A program made the translations under genes and the position numbers. This document shows, one piece after another, positions 52,709 to 61,177 of a DNA stretch of 64,000 bases. Origin of the DNA: Exiguobacterium sp. SL-9 (GTDB lineage: Bacteria > Bacillota > Bacilli > Exiguobacteriales > Exiguobacteriaceae); contig NZ_SJUO01000004.1 of NCBI RefSeq assembly GCF_004336985.1, forward strand, positions 186,001-250,000, given 5' to 3'. The notes beneath the pieces are model-generated. The model did no database searches. It was not told the DNA's origin and was given only the letters and a program-made list of their open reading frames with translations. Each line of letters opens with the position of its first letter. The stretch's first letter is position 1.

Positions 52709-53506
52709 ATGCTGTTCGAAAAAAATAAGTTGTATAAACGATCTGAACTTCACGATCGTTACGGCGGAAGTCGACAACGAGGGATTAGTACCCCAAATAA
52801 ACATAAACTCATTTTTATGTTCGATAGTGGGATGGATGAAGAGTTTGGATATAAAAATGGTTGGAACGAAGATGACGGTCTCTACTATTACAGTGGTGAG
52901 GGACAGGAAGGAAATCAATCGTTTTCGTTTGGGAATAAAGCACTCCTCAATCATATAGAGAATGGCGAAGACGTTTATTTATTCGAATCGCTCGGACGAG
53001 GGACCTACCGCTTTGTCGATCAACTCATTTTAATTGGCTACGATATTCAATTTGGAATCGATAAACATCATAACCAGCGCGAAGTCATCGTCTTTGCTTT
53101 TGAACCATTACACGTGATTCAGGAAGAAGCTCATCAATTCTCATCGACGATGCGCTATAAAACGATTGAAGACTTAGAAGAAATCGCTTCTCGTGATCCA
53201 AAACGAGCTACTGGTTTAAGTATGTCGGCACGAAAGTTACAAGTTCGCGAACAAACAGCGGCACTTCATTATTATGTGCTAGCTCGTGCCAATGATTGCT
53301 GTGAAGCCTGTGGGCAACCGGCTCCTTTTGAAACAGAAGAAGGTCCCTACCTCGAACTCCACTCACTTTATAAAGAATCAGATGACGGTTTGTCACGACC
53401 TGATCAAGTTGTAGCGGTTTGTCCAAACTGCCACGCTCGCCTTCATAAAGGAAAAGACCGAGCAGAATTTAATCAACACATTATAAATACAAGTCAGCAA
53501 CCTTGA
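52709..53506 (+). CDS. SRA-like/HNH endonuclease, possible type IV (modification-dependent) restriction enzyme
   Basis: 265 residues. N-terminal ~130 residues carry GWNEDDGLYYYSGEGQEGNQSF and FGNKALLNHIENGEDVYLFE, the pattern of the SRA-like (ScoMcrA-type) base-recognition domain. Residues ~160-255 form an HNH domain: CEAC...LELHSLY...CPNCHARLHKG, with zinc ribbon and catalytic His. The fusion binds modified DNA and cuts it in characterised relatives. There is no methyltransferase nearby, as expected for type IV. A+T-rich (19 of 60 G/C at 52801-52860), so likely acquired. ATG 52709 follows GAGGTG. Confidence 0.75.
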   Translation: MLFEKNKLYKRSELHDRYGGSRQRGISTPNKHKLIFMFDSGMDEEFGYKNGWNEDDGLYYYSGEGQEGNQSFSFGNKALLNHIENGEDVYLFESLGRGTYRFVDQLILIGYDIQFGIDKHHNQREVIVFAFEPLHVIQEEAHQFSSTMRYKTIEDLEEIASRDPKRATGLSMSARKLQVREQTAALHYYVLARANDCCEACGQPAPFETEEGPYLELHSLYKESDDGLSRPDQVVAVCPNCHARLHKGKDRAEFNQHIINTSQQP

Positions 53507-53530
53507 TCTACTTCAGATCGAGGTTTTTTT
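53501..53530 (+). terminator. Intrinsic terminator
   Basis: Stem CCTTGATCT/AGATCGAGG followed by TTTTTTT; includes the stop codon of the HNH gene. Confidence 0.82.
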
Positions 53531-53700
53531 ATTTGTAATTGATAATCTAGTGATTTATGACGAGAATCATAGATTCATTTTTTCATCAAACCCATGCCGA
53601 TGAATTAGGTTTTATTTTTTTCGCATAGGTTATTGAAAACAAAAACACATTTTTTTGTAATCGTTTTCTTTCCTTTCATCAAGCGATTTACCCATTTAAC

Positions 53701-53714
53701 GTTGATATATCAAC
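53701..53714. promoter_or_regulatory. Perfect 14-bp palindrome upstream of ahpC
   Basis: GTTGATATATCAAC, about 75 bp upstream of the PerR box. A possible operator of unknown factor; the rest of 53531-53837 has no gene. Confidence 0.35.
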
Positions 53715-53775
53715 ATTTTACCAGACATGCAAACGCCTTGACATTTTTGGCGGGTTATATGAAGTTAGTATTACA

Positions 53776-53790
53776 TTATAATTATTCTAG
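53776..53790 (+). promoter_or_regulatory. PerR box of ahpCF
   Basis: TTATAATTATTCTAG matches the PerR consensus TTATAATNATTATAA at 12 of the 14 defined positions. It overlaps the TATAAT (53777-53782) that would serve as -10. Confidence 0.75.
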
Positions 53791-53837
53791 TAGAGACGAA
53801 AGTCCACTAGAGTAAAAAACCAAGGAGGACATATCCC

Positions 53838-54401
53838 ATGTCATTAATCGGCAAAGAAATCTTACCTTTCAAAGCACAAGCATTCCAAACAGGTGAATTC
53901 CTCGAAGTATCAGACAACGACTTCAAAGGTCAATGGAGCGTCGTTTGCTTCTACCCAGCTGACTTCACATTCGTCTGCCCGACTGAACTTGAAGACCTTC
54001 AAAACGAATACGCTACATTGAAAAATCTCGGTGTTGAAGTCTACTCTGTATCGACGGACACACACTTCACGCACAAAGCATGGCACGAAACATCAGAGAA
54101 AATCGGCAAAATCGAGTACATCATGATTGGTGACCCATCACACACAATCTCACGTAACTTCGACGTCTTGAACGAAGAAGATGGCCTTGCTGACCGCGGT
54201 ACGTTCATCATCGACCCAGACGGCGTCATCCAAACTGTTGAAATCAACGCAGGCGGCATCGGCCGTGACGCGAGCACACTCGTCAACAAAGTCAAAGCGG
54301 CACAATACGTCCGCAACAACCCAGGCGAAGTTTGCCCGGCGAAATGGGAAGAAGGTTCTGAAACACTTCGCCCGAGCCTCGACCTCGTCGGCAAGTTGTA
54401 A
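53838..54401 (+). CDS. ahpC: Alkyl hydroperoxide reductase subunit C (2-Cys peroxiredoxin)
   Basis: 187 residues. Peroxidatic Cys47 in [12 protein letters not shown]; resolving Cys in [14 protein letters not shown] near residue 166. It reduces H2O2 and organic hydroperoxides and is recharged by AhpF. AAGGAGG precedes the ATG. It is followed after 12 bp by ahpF, with the ahpF ribosome binding site overlapping the ahpC stop. Codon use is highly biased, as in strongly expressed genes. Confidence 0.97.
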   Translation: MSLIGKEILPFKAQAFQTGEFLEVSDNDFKGQWSVVCFYPADFTFVCPTELEDLQNEYATLKNLGVEVYSVSTDTHFTHKAWHETSEKIGKIEYIMIGDPSHTISRNFDVLNEEDGLADRGTFIIDPDGVIQTVEINAGGIGRDASTLVNKVKAAQYVRNNPGEVCPAKWEEGSETLRPSLDLVGKL

Positions 54402-54413
54402 GGAGCGGATTAC

Positions 54414-55937
54414 ATGTTAGAAGCAGATATTAAGCAACAGTTGGATCAATATCTCCAGCTCATGGAGGGCGATGTCGTCCTCCGTGTCAGCGCTGGAGAC
54501 GACGCGGTCTCTAAAGAGATGCTCGACCTCGTGAACGAACTCGCGAGCATGTCGTCACGCATCTCGGTCGAGAACGTCACGCTCGAACGCACACCGAGCT
54601 TCAGCGTGAGCCGTCCGTCTGAAGAAACTGGGATCGTCTTCGCAGGGATTCCGCTCGGTCATGAGTTCACCTCACTCGTCCTCGCGTTGCTCCAAGTGAG
54701 CGGCCGGGCGCCGAAAGTGGACGCGGATGCGATCAAACAGATTCAAAACATTCAAGGCACGTACCACTTCGAATCGTATATCAGCCTCAGCTGCCACAAC
54801 TGCCCGGACGTCGTCCAAGCACTCAACGTCATGAGCGTTCTCAACCCGAACATCTCACACACGATGATCGACGGTGGCGCGTTCAAAGCAGAAGTCGAAG
54901 CGAAAGAAATCATGGCTGTTCCGACCGTCTTCTTGAACGGTGAGGCGTTCGGCAACGGACGCATGTCACTTGAAGAGATTTTGGCGAAACTCGGTACTGG
55001 CCCGGACGCTTCGGCGTTTGAAAACAAAGAGCCGTATGACGTCCTTGTCATCGGTGGTGGCCCGGCCGGTTCAAGCGCAGCGGTTTACGCGGCTCGTAAA
55101 GGCATCCGGACCGGCATCGTCGCAGAACGCTTCGGTGGTCAAGTGATGGACACGATGGGGATTGAGAACTTCATCGGCACATCTTACACGGAAGGCCCAA
55201 AACTCGTCGCGAGCTTGGAAGAGCACGTGAAAGAGTACGGCATCGACGTCATGAACCTCCAACGCGCGAAGCGCCTCGAGAAGAAAGACCTCGTCGAAGT
55301 CGAACTTGAGAACGGTGCCGTCTTGAAGAGTAAGAGCGTCATCCTCTCGACTGGTGCACGCTGGCGCAACGTCAACGTACCAGGTGAAGCCGAGTTCAAA
55401 AACAAAGGTGTCGCCTACTGCCCGCACTGTGATGGCCCTCTCTTCGAAGGCAAGCGCGTCGCAGTCATCGGTGGCGGCAACTCTGGGATTGAAGCAGCGA
55501 TCGACCTCGCTGGGATCGTCAAACACGTGACGGTGCTTGAGTTCGCTTCTGAACTCAAAGCCGACCAAGTGCTTCAAGACCGTCTCCACAGCCTCCCGAA
55601 CGTGACCGTCGTCACGAACGCTCAGACGACAGAAATCACGGGTACGGACAAAGTGAACGGCATCTCGTACTTGTCGCGTGAGACGAACGAAACACATCAC
55701 GTCGAACTCGAAGGCGTCTTCGTCCAGATCGGTCTCGTCCCGAACACGGACTGGCTCGACTCGGTCGAACGCAACAACTTCGGTGAGGTCGTCGTCGACC
55801 GTCACGGCGCGACGAACCTTCCAGGTGTATTCGCAGCAGGCGACTGCACGAACAGCGCCTACAAACAAATCATCATCTCGATGGGATCTGGTGCGACTGC
55901 CGCACTCGGTGCTTTCGATTATATGATTCGCAACTAA
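54414..55937 (+). CDS. ahpF: Alkyl hydroperoxide reductase subunit F
   Basis: 507 residues. Two thioredoxin-like folds at the N-terminus (~1-195), the second with redox pair CHNC in [11 protein letters not shown] near residue 127; FAD domain from ~200 ([19 protein letters not shown]); the disulfide CPHC in [14 protein letters not shown] near 340; and an NAD-binding [12 protein letters not shown]. It passes electrons from NADH via FAD to AhpC. Full length. Second gene of the operon; ends at a strong terminator. Confidence 0.97.
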   Translation: MLEADIKQQLDQYLQLMEGDVVLRVSAGDDAVSKEMLDLVNELASMSSRISVENVTLERTPSFSVSRPSEETGIVFAGIPLGHEFTSLVLALLQVSGRAPKVDADAIKQIQNIQGTYHFESYISLSCHNCPDVVQALNVMSVLNPNISHTMIDGGAFKAEVEAKEIMAVPTVFLNGEAFGNGRMSLEEILAKLGTGPDASAFENKEPYDVLVIGGGPAGSSAAVYAARKGIRTGIVAERFGGQVMDTMGIENFIGTSYTEGPKLVASLEEHVKEYGIDVMNLQRAKRLEKKDLVEVELENGAVLKSKSVILSTGARWRNVNVPGEAEFKNKGVAYCPHCDGPLFEGKRVAVIGGGNSGIEAAIDLAGIVKHVTVLEFASELKADQVLQDRLHSLPNVTVVTNAQTTEITGTDKVNGISYLSRETNETHHVELEGVFVQIGLVPNTDWLDSVERNNFGEVVVDRHGATNLPGVFAAGDCTNSAYKQIIISMGSGATAALGAFDYMIRN

Positions 55938-55941
55938 TCAG

Positions 55942-55974
55942 AAACGCGTCCTCACATTGGAGGACGCGTTTTTT
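55942..55974 (+). terminator. Intrinsic terminator of ahpCF
   Basis: Perfect 12-bp stem AAACGCGTCCTC/GAGGACGCGTTT, followed by TTTTT. The stop codon of the convergent gene is inside the tail. Confidence 0.9.
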
Positions 55975-56374
55975 AGATTTCGAATGTTTTTCCGGAGTCC
56001 GGGATGAACAAAATCGATTGACCGGTTTCAGTTTTAAATACATAAGCCACACTTGGAATAAACGGATTCCATTCATCTCCGCTTGTGCGTACACTTTCCG
56101 TATAAGTAACGTTCCCATACGTTGTAAATAGTTCTTGTTCCGCTGCAGCGACTGAGTAAGTCGGAATTGAAAGGACAATCGACGCACCGACTAAAAATAT
56201 CGCAACAAAACCAGACCACCATTTGCGTTTCGGATACGTGATTCTCACTAAGATCAATATTGAAACCATCCAACTAATCGGCACCCAAAACGTCGCTGCC
56301 TGTCCGTACCACCTGTCATTCACATAAAACAAAGCAATCGCCACAATCAACCCACTCATCCACCACCACTTCAT
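55973..56374 (-). CDS. Small membrane protein, hypothetical
   Basis: 133 residues with hydrophobic segments at ~4-22, ~28-45 and ~52-72, then a polar C-terminal ~60 residues likely outside the cytoplasm (TYSVAAAEQELFTTYGNVTYTESV). No known motif. ATG 56374 is 6 nt after GAGGTG; the GTG at 56383 is inside that ribosome binding site. Convergent with ahpCF. I do not recognise the family. Confidence 0.65.
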   Translation of the reverse strand: MKWWWMSGLIVAIALFYVNDRWYGQAATFWVPISWMVSILILVRITYPKRKWWSGFVAIFLVGASIVLSIPTYSVAAAEQELFTTYGNVTYTESVRTSGDEWNPFIPSVAYVFKTETGQSILFIPDSGKTFEI

Positions 56375-56516
56375 CCCTATCACCTCACTTCAATTATCCC
56401 AAAAACAGGAAAATAGGCAACTTCATTTTAATCCAAACCAACCGCTTCAAACGTTTCATTTCCCCGGAAAGTGGAATAGCGGACAAGAGAACGGATTTTG
56501 AATGAGGAGGCATTTT

Positions 56517-57353
56517 ATGAATATCCCAACCATCAAACTGCATGACGGCTACGAGATTCCCGCCATCGGGCTCGGCACCGTCTATTTACGAGGCGAACCG
56601 GGCGTCGACGCCATCACGAGCGCCATTCGAAACGGCTATCGGCTCATCGACTCAGCGATTCGTTACGACAATGAAGGGGCAGTCGGCGAGGCTGTCCGTC
56701 AATCCGGCATCCCACGAGAGCAACTGTTCTTGACGTCGAAGCTCCGCGCGCAATACTTCGACTACGATGCCGCGCTGGAAATGATTCGCGAGTCGCTCTA
56801 TCGGGCGAATCTCGACTATTGGGACTTGTTCCTGTTGCACTGGCCAAACCCGAAACAAGACAAATATGTCGAGGCATGGCGCGCACTCATCCAAGCGAAA
56901 GAGAACGGATGGATTCGTTCCATCGGCGTCTCGAACTTCATGCCCGAGCACCTCGACCGTTTGATCGAGGAGACGGGTGAGACACCGGTCATCAACCAAA
57001 TCGAGCTTCACCCCTATTTCTCACAAGTGGAGCAGCGTCAGGCCGACAAAGAGCGCGGGATCATCACCGAAGCGTGGAGCCCGTTGAGTCGTGCTCGGAC
57101 CGTCACGCATGACGAGACGATCGCCGAGTTAGCGCGACAAAAAGGCAAAACCGTGTCCCAAGTCATCTTGCGTTGGCACGTCCAACTCGGTGTCATCCCG
57201 CTCCCGCGTTCATCGAGCGAGTTGCACCAAAAGGAGAATCTCGACGTCTTCAACTTCGAACTGACCGAGGACGAGATGGAGACGCTCAACGCACTCACGA
57301 AACCAGACGGTCGCATCGACAACCAAGACCCGAGAGAATACGAGGAATACTAA
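56517..57353 (+). CDS. Aldo/keto reductase
   Basis: 278 residues. Catalytic tetrad Asp45, Tyr50, Lys75 and His near residue 108 (LFLLHWPNPKQDKY). The N-terminal IPAIGLGTVYLRG and the C-terminal GVIPLPRSSSELHQKENLDVFNFEL are typical of the AKR5-like NADPH enzymes (YvgN/YtbE-like), which reduce methylglyoxal and other aldehydes. Substrate cannot be fixed. ATG 56517 follows GAGGAGG at 6-7 nt. It shares a terminator with metQ. Confidence 0.9.
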   Translation: MNIPTIKLHDGYEIPAIGLGTVYLRGEPGVDAITSAIRNGYRLIDSAIRYDNEGAVGEAVRQSGIPREQLFLTSKLRAQYFDYDAALEMIRESLYRANLDYWDLFLLHWPNPKQDKYVEAWRALIQAKENGWIRSIGVSNFMPEHLDRLIEETGETPVINQIELHPYFSQVEQRQADKERGIITEAWSPLSRARTVTHDETIAELARQKGKTVSQVILRWHVQLGVIPLPRSSSELHQKENLDVFNFELTEDEMETLNALTKPDGRIDNQDPREYEEY

Positions 57354-57387
57354 AAAAAGATTGAGCCACCTGGGCTCAATCTTTTTT
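57354..57387. terminator. Bidirectional intrinsic terminator
   Basis: Stem AAAAAAGATTGAGCC paired with GGCTCAATCTTTTTT between convergent AKR and metQ genes. Confidence 0.9.
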
Positions 57388-57389
57388 CG

Positions 57390-58208
57390 TTAAAACGCCG
57401 GAATCGCCGTTTCTTCGTAATTCTCTTCCAAGAACGCTCGGACTTCGTCACTTGTGAGTGCTTCGCCGAGTTTCTGGATCGCTTCTTCATCTTTGTTGTC
57501 TTCACGGGCCACGAGCGTGATCGCGAAGTCGTTCTCGACACCTTCCGTCAAGAGAGCATCGCTCTTCGGCGTCAAGCCGAGTGGAGCCGCGTAGGCCGGC
57601 GTCATGAGGACCGCATCGACGTCGTCATACGCACGCGCGAGCATGAGCAAATCGACTTCCTCGAACTTGAGGTTCTTCGGGTTTTCCGTGATATCGGCTT
57701 GCGTGTAATACGAACCGTTCTTCTCACCGAGCTCAATCACATCATGTTGGGCGAGCAACGAGAGCGAGCGGTCGATGTTTGAGACGTCATTGGCGATGGC
57801 GAGCGTCGCGCCTTCCGGGATGTCGTCCATATTGTCATACTCTTTCGAGTAGACGCCGTAGTTGGCGAAGTAAATCGGTTCGATCGGGACGAGGTTGGCG
57901 TCATTGCTGCGGTTGAACTCTTCCATGTACGGGACGTGTTGGAAGAAGTTCGCGTCGACTTCTTTCGCTGCGAGCGCCGTGTTCGGTTGGACGTTATCGC
58001 CGAGGACGACGATTTCGAGCTCGATGTTGTCTTCTGCGAGCTGCTCTTTCGCGATTTCAAGCATATCCGTCATCGGTGGAATGAGCGATGCGACTTTGAG
58101 CGTCTGCGGCTCATTTGACGGGGCTTCCGTCGTAGATGTTTCCGAGTCGTTCCCGCATGCCGCGAGGACGAGTGTGAGTGAGGCGAAGAGCGTCATTAAT
58201 TTTTTCAT
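57390..58208 (-). CDS. metQ: MetQ/NlpA-family substrate-binding lipoprotein
   Basis: 272 residues. Lipoprotein signal with lipobox LAAC at Cys18, then an NlpA-type domain (LKVASLIPPMTDMLEIAKEQLAEDNIELEIVV; NTALAAKEVDANFFQH; AYDDVDAVLMTPAYAAPLGL). It binds D- or L-methionine, or another amino acid, outside the membrane and delivers it to MetI/MetN. It is last of the metN-metI-metQ operon, 25 bp after metI. Confidence 0.9.
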   Translation of the reverse strand: MKKLMTLFASLTLVLAACGNDSETSTTEAPSNEPQTLKVASLIPPMTDMLEIAKEQLAEDNIELEIVVLGDNVQPNTALAAKEVDANFFQHVPYMEEFNRSNDANLVPIEPIYFANYGVYSKEYDNMDDIPEGATLAIANDVSNIDRSLSLLAQHDVIELGEKNGSYYTQADITENPKNLKFEEVDLLMLARAYDDVDAVLMTPAYAAPLGLTPKSDALLTEGVENDFAITLVAREDNKDEEAIQKLGEALTSDEVRAFLEENYEETAIPAF

Positions 58209-58233
58209 GTGGTTTCCTTCTTTCTGTAGATGA

Positions 58234-58896
58234 TTAGCGTTTGTCGATGAGTCGGGCCACCGTCGTACCGGTGAACTGAATCATCTGGACGAAGACGAGC
58301 ATGATCAAAATCATGTACATCATCAGCTCCGTCTTGAACTGTTGATAGCCGTAGCGGATGGCAAAGTCACCGATGCCACCGCCCCCGACCACCCCCATGA
58401 TGGTCGAGTACGAGATGAAGCTGATGATTGACGTCGTGAGCCCGAGGACGAGACCGGAACGGGCCTCGACGTATAGGAACTTGAAGATGACGTCTTTGAT
58501 GGACGCCCCCATCGACACGGCCGCCTCGACGACGCCACGCGGTACGTCAAGGAGTGACTGCTCGACGAGACGCGAGTAATGGGCGATGGCGATGATGGCG
58601 AGCGGCACGGTCGCCGCCGCCGTCCCGATGGCCGTTCCGATGATGAGCCGCGTAAATGGAATCAAAAACACGACGAGTAACAGGAACGGGAACGAGCGGA
58701 CAATATTGACGATCAAGTTGAGCACGGAGAAGACGGCCCGATTCTCTAACAGTTGTCCTTTTCGTGACAAGTAGAGCCACGTCCCGAGCGGCAGACCGAG
58801 GAGGACGGCCGCGAGAATCGAGACGCCGACCATGATGAACGTCTCCCCGATCGATTGCCAAATCTCGGTCTGATATTGCAGGAGCACCTCAGGCAT
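58234..58896 (-). CDS. metI: Methionine ABC transporter permease
   Basis: 220 residues with five hydrophobic helices. Binding-protein-dependent permease motif EAAVSMGASIKDVIFKF near residue 140 (EAA loop) contacts the ATPase. ATG 58896 overlaps the end of metN by 8 bp. The upstream GTG 58905 lacks spacing to a ribosome binding site. Typical MetI/MetP length. Confidence 0.9.
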   Translation of the reverse strand: MPEVLLQYQTEIWQSIGETFIMVGVSILAAVLLGLPLGTWLYLSRKGQLLENRAVFSVLNLIVNIVRSFPFLLLVVFLIPFTRLIIGTAIGTAAATVPLAIIAIAHYSRLVEQSLLDVPRGVVEAAVSMGASIKDVIFKFLYVEARSGLVLGLTTSIISFISYSTIMGVVGGGGIGDFAIRYGYQQFKTELMMYMILIMLVFVQMIQFTGTTVARLIDKR

Positions 58897-59635
58897 GTGG
58901 TTCACCCGCCTTCTTCAGTTGATTGACGAACCAGGCCGGATTGTCGTCGATGTCGGCGACCCCGCTCGGAATGACGTCAATCGTCTCATACACCGCACCG
59001 TCCGTCATGACGGTCACGCGGTCACATACTTGTTTGATGGCGTCCATCTCATGCGTCACGATGACGATGGTGACGCCGAGCCGCTCGTTAATCGACTTCA
59101 ACACGCCGAGCACTTCGCCCGTCGTGTTCGGGTCGAGCGATGACGTCGGCTCATCGCATAACAAGACGTGCGGTTCGTTCGCGAGCGCCCGCGCGATGGC
59201 GACGCGCTGCTTTTGACCACCGCTTAGTTGCGCCGGATACTTGTCTTTGAACGACTCGAGGCCGACGAAACGTAGGCACTCGAGTACACGGGCCTCATGC
59301 GTCGAGCGCGGGCGGCCGGCCAGCTTCAGTGAGGCGGCCACGTTGTCATAGACGGTCTTGTTCGCGACGAGATTGAACTGTTGAAAGATCATCCCGATGA
59401 CGTGTCGCTTCTCGCGTAACTGTCGACTCGTTAAGCCCGTCAATTCGTCCCCATCGACCGTGACTTCCCCGGTATCCGGTGTCTCGAGCAGGTTCATCAA
59501 CCGGAGCAACGTCGACTTGCCGGCCCCACTCGCACCGATGATGCCATACACCTCGCCCCGCTCGATCTGAAGCGAGACGTCACGGACGGCTGCGTCGCGT
59601 CCGAACTGCTTGCTGACATTCGTTAACGTGATCAT
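58889..59635 (-). CDS. metN: Methionine-type ABC transporter ATPase, short form without NIL domain
   Basis: 248 residues. Walker A GASGAGKST, Q-loop FQQFNL, signature LSGGQKQRVAIARAL, Walker B VLLCDEPTS, His-switch IVTHEM. Close to MetN through residue ~235. Most MetN proteins are ~340 residues with a C-terminal ACT-like NIL domain that senses methionine; here the protein stops after a short tail. ATG 59635 follows AAAGGAACC. Promoter at 59685-59713 leaves a ~45-nt leader with no S-box riboswitch. Confidence 0.88.
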   Translation of the reverse strand: MITLTNVSKQFGRDAAVRDVSLQIERGEVYGIIGASGAGKSTLLRLMNLLETPDTGEVTVDGDELTGLTSRQLREKRHVIGMIFQQFNLVANKTVYDNVAASLKLAGRPRSTHEARVLECLRFVGLESFKDKYPAQLSGGQKQRVAIARALANEPHVLLCDEPTSSLDPNTTGEVLGVLKSINERLGVTIVIVTHEMDAIKQVCDRVTVMTDGAVYETIDVIPSGVADIDDNPAWFVNQLKKAGEPHA

Positions 59636-59684
59636 AGACGGTTCCTTTCTTTCGTGATGAAAAAGTGGATGATAACCGTTTTCC

Positions 59685-59713
59685 ATTTTAGCGAACTAAA
59701 GCAAACTTGTCAG
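59685..59713 (-). promoter_or_regulatory. Sigma-A promoter of metNIQ
   Basis: Minus-strand CTGACA (59713-59708), 17-bp spacer, TAAAAT (59690-59685); one mismatch in each box. Confidence 0.65.
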
Positions 59714-59727
59714 TTGAGGTGCTTCAC

Positions 59728-59752
59728 AAAAAAGAACCGCACGGGGCGGTTC
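59728..59752 (-). terminator. Intrinsic terminator
   Basis: Stem GAACCGC/GCGGTTC with a 5-nt loop; minus-strand tail TTTTTTG. It ends the UDG-like gene. Confidence 0.8.
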
Positions 59753-60497
59753 ACTTCAGCGGGTGCTGTTTGAAATGTTCGGCGATATGGCGTCGCATCG
59801 ATTCACGATTTTCGGCAAAGATGCGATGCCGATGTCCATTCCCTCCGGATGGATGGGGAAATCCGCTCACGACACGTTCCGGCGCGATAATCCGCTTGTC
59901 GACGAGCGTCTCGACGGCCCGGCGTACGTTAATCCCCATCGGTAAGATAAGGGCGTCCTCGAGGACAGCCATTTCGTCAGCGAAGCTACCTTCGACATAA
60001 GATCGGAACAAGTTCGTCTTCAACATGTCTGGGCTCGATCCGTTATAGTTCTTCCCTTTATAGAAGACCGGATACGGCAACACCGCTGTGTTCTGCACAA
60101 GATGGTTCGCCTCGCCGAACAGGTCAAGCGTCGTCGGGAGACCGAGGTGGTGATGCAACTCCAAGTCGTCAAGCATCGTCACCAAGTTCTTACGAATCGG
60201 TCCGGAGAAGCTGCCTCGTTGTTTGACGGCTCGGAGCGCCTCCTCGTCGGGCGCGTCCGCTAAATCACGAATCGCCTCGAACGATTGCCGCATTTGGTAC
60301 AGTCCCGGCGTGATTCCGGCGATGACGACTTTGGCATTCGGGTTGATGTATTCGAACGGCGCATAATAAATCGTAAGTTGCTTGTTCTGGTCCTCCTCGA
60401 GCAGCAACGGTTCACTCTTCAGTGTCGCCTCTTCCAAATCGGGTAGATCGAGAATATGTTGTTTATAGCGTTGAAACAAATCGGTGCGTGTCGGCAT
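59751..60497 (-). CDS. Uracil-DNA-glycosylase-superfamily protein
   Basis: 248 residues. VVIAGITPGLYQMRQSF near residue 76 (G-x-xPG motif 1 of the UDG superfamily), an Asn/Gly-rich loop GKNYNGSSPDM near 148, and VVSGFPHPSGGNGHRHRI near 216 (motif 2, HPSx). The fold call is good; the base substrate is not known, and no Fe-S Cys set is seen. GGAGG lies upstream of the ATG. Single-gene unit between metNIQ and the divergent marR. Confidence 0.75.
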   Translation of the reverse strand: MPTRTDLFQRYKQHILDLPDLEEATLKSEPLLLEEDQNKQLTIYYAPFEYINPNAKVVIAGITPGLYQMRQSFEAIRDLADAPDEEALRAVKQRGSFSGPIRKNLVTMLDDLELHHHLGLPTTLDLFGEANHLVQNTAVLPYPVFYKGKNYNGSSPDMLKTNLFRSYVEGSFADEMAVLEDALILPMGINVRRAVETLVDKRIIAPERVVSGFPHPSGGNGHRHRIFAENRESMRRHIAEHFKQHPLK

Positions 60498-60571
60498 GCA
60501 AGTCCCTCCTCTGTTTTTCTGTTCCCTAAATCGGTCGATCTTATCGAAGCTTCACGAACTCATCTCGCGCA

Positions 60572-60600
60572 TTGACGCGACACATCCGCTTTTGTATAGT
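60572..60600 (+). promoter_or_regulatory. Sigma-A promoter of marR
   Basis: TTGACG (60572-60577), 17-bp spacer, TATAGT (60595-60600). Confidence 0.75.
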
Positions 60601-60633
60601 TAGGAACGACAAAAACGAATAGGAGTGACCACT

Positions 60634-61062
60634 TTGACTCCAACAGAACCGACGACACGACTCCTCGACCTCCTCAGTGAGCGACACGACCAAATCCGCC
60701 GTATCAGTGAACGGGCTTGGAACGAGCAACACGATATCTACATCTCCAACTCCGAATGGTACGTGCTCGCCCGGATTTATCAAACGAAGCCGACCATTGC
60801 CGAAGTGACGCGCAACGTCCACATCTCCCGTCAAGCGATCCATAAGCTCATCAAGAACTTGAAAGCGAAAGAACTCGTCACGGTGACCGATCACCCGACG
60901 AGCCGGAAAGATAAATGTATCGCCTTGACCGAACTCGGTGTTCGTTGTTATGAACAGAACGAGGCGTTGAAAGCCGAACTCGAACAAAAAATAGCCGATT
61001 CACTCGGTGACGACGCGTTCCGACAGTTGAAAATGTTGTTGAAAGCCGACTGGAATCTGTAA
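60634..61062 (+). CDS. MarR-family regulator (TTG start)
   Basis: 142 residues. Winged helix: WYVLARIYQTKPTIAEVTRNVHISRQAIHKLIKNLKAKELVTVTDHPTSRKDKCIALTELG (~residues 46-108), the MarR pattern with wing. TTG 60634 is 8 nt after AGGAG; GTG 60625 overlaps the ribosome binding site. It may control the CarD-like gene downstream, whose promoter has a palindrome, or itself. Own terminator. Confidence 0.82.
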   Translation: MTPTEPTTRLLDLLSERHDQIRRISERAWNEQHDIYISNSEWYVLARIYQTKPTIAEVTRNVHISRQAIHKLIKNLKAKELVTVTDHPTSRKDKCIALTELGVRCYEQNEALKAELEQKIADSLGDDAFRQLKMLLKADWNL

Positions 61063-61092
61063 TCTCTCCTAACGATCGGGAGGGATTTTTTT
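61061..61092 (+). terminator. Intrinsic terminator of marR
   Basis: Stem AATCTCTCC/GGAGGGATT (one G-U) followed by TTTTTTT. Confidence 0.8.
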
Positions 61093-61109
61093 GTGTCATA
61101 TCTCACCTC

Positions 61110-61153
61110 AAATGTCAACCGAGTTGACATTTCGTGTCATGAACTACTATACT
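61110..61153 (+). promoter_or_regulatory. Promoter with palindromic operator of the CarD-like gene
   Basis: Perfect 10-bp palindrome arms AAATGTCAAC (61110-61119) and GTTGACATTT (61123-61132) around CGA. The right arm contains the -35 TTGACA (61124-61129), 18-bp spacer, -10 TATACT (61148-61153). A repressor here would block RNA polymerase. Confidence 0.75.
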
Positions 61154-61177
61154 TGATGAAAGGAAGAGGTGATCGAT

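Noticed and set aside
55071-55868. Minus-strand ORF of 265 codons inside ahpF
   Set aside because: Antisense shadow typical of strongly biased codon usage in a highly expressed gene.
59636-59707. S-box (SAM) riboswitch for metNIQ
   Set aside because: The leader is ~45 nt and lacks S-box motifs.
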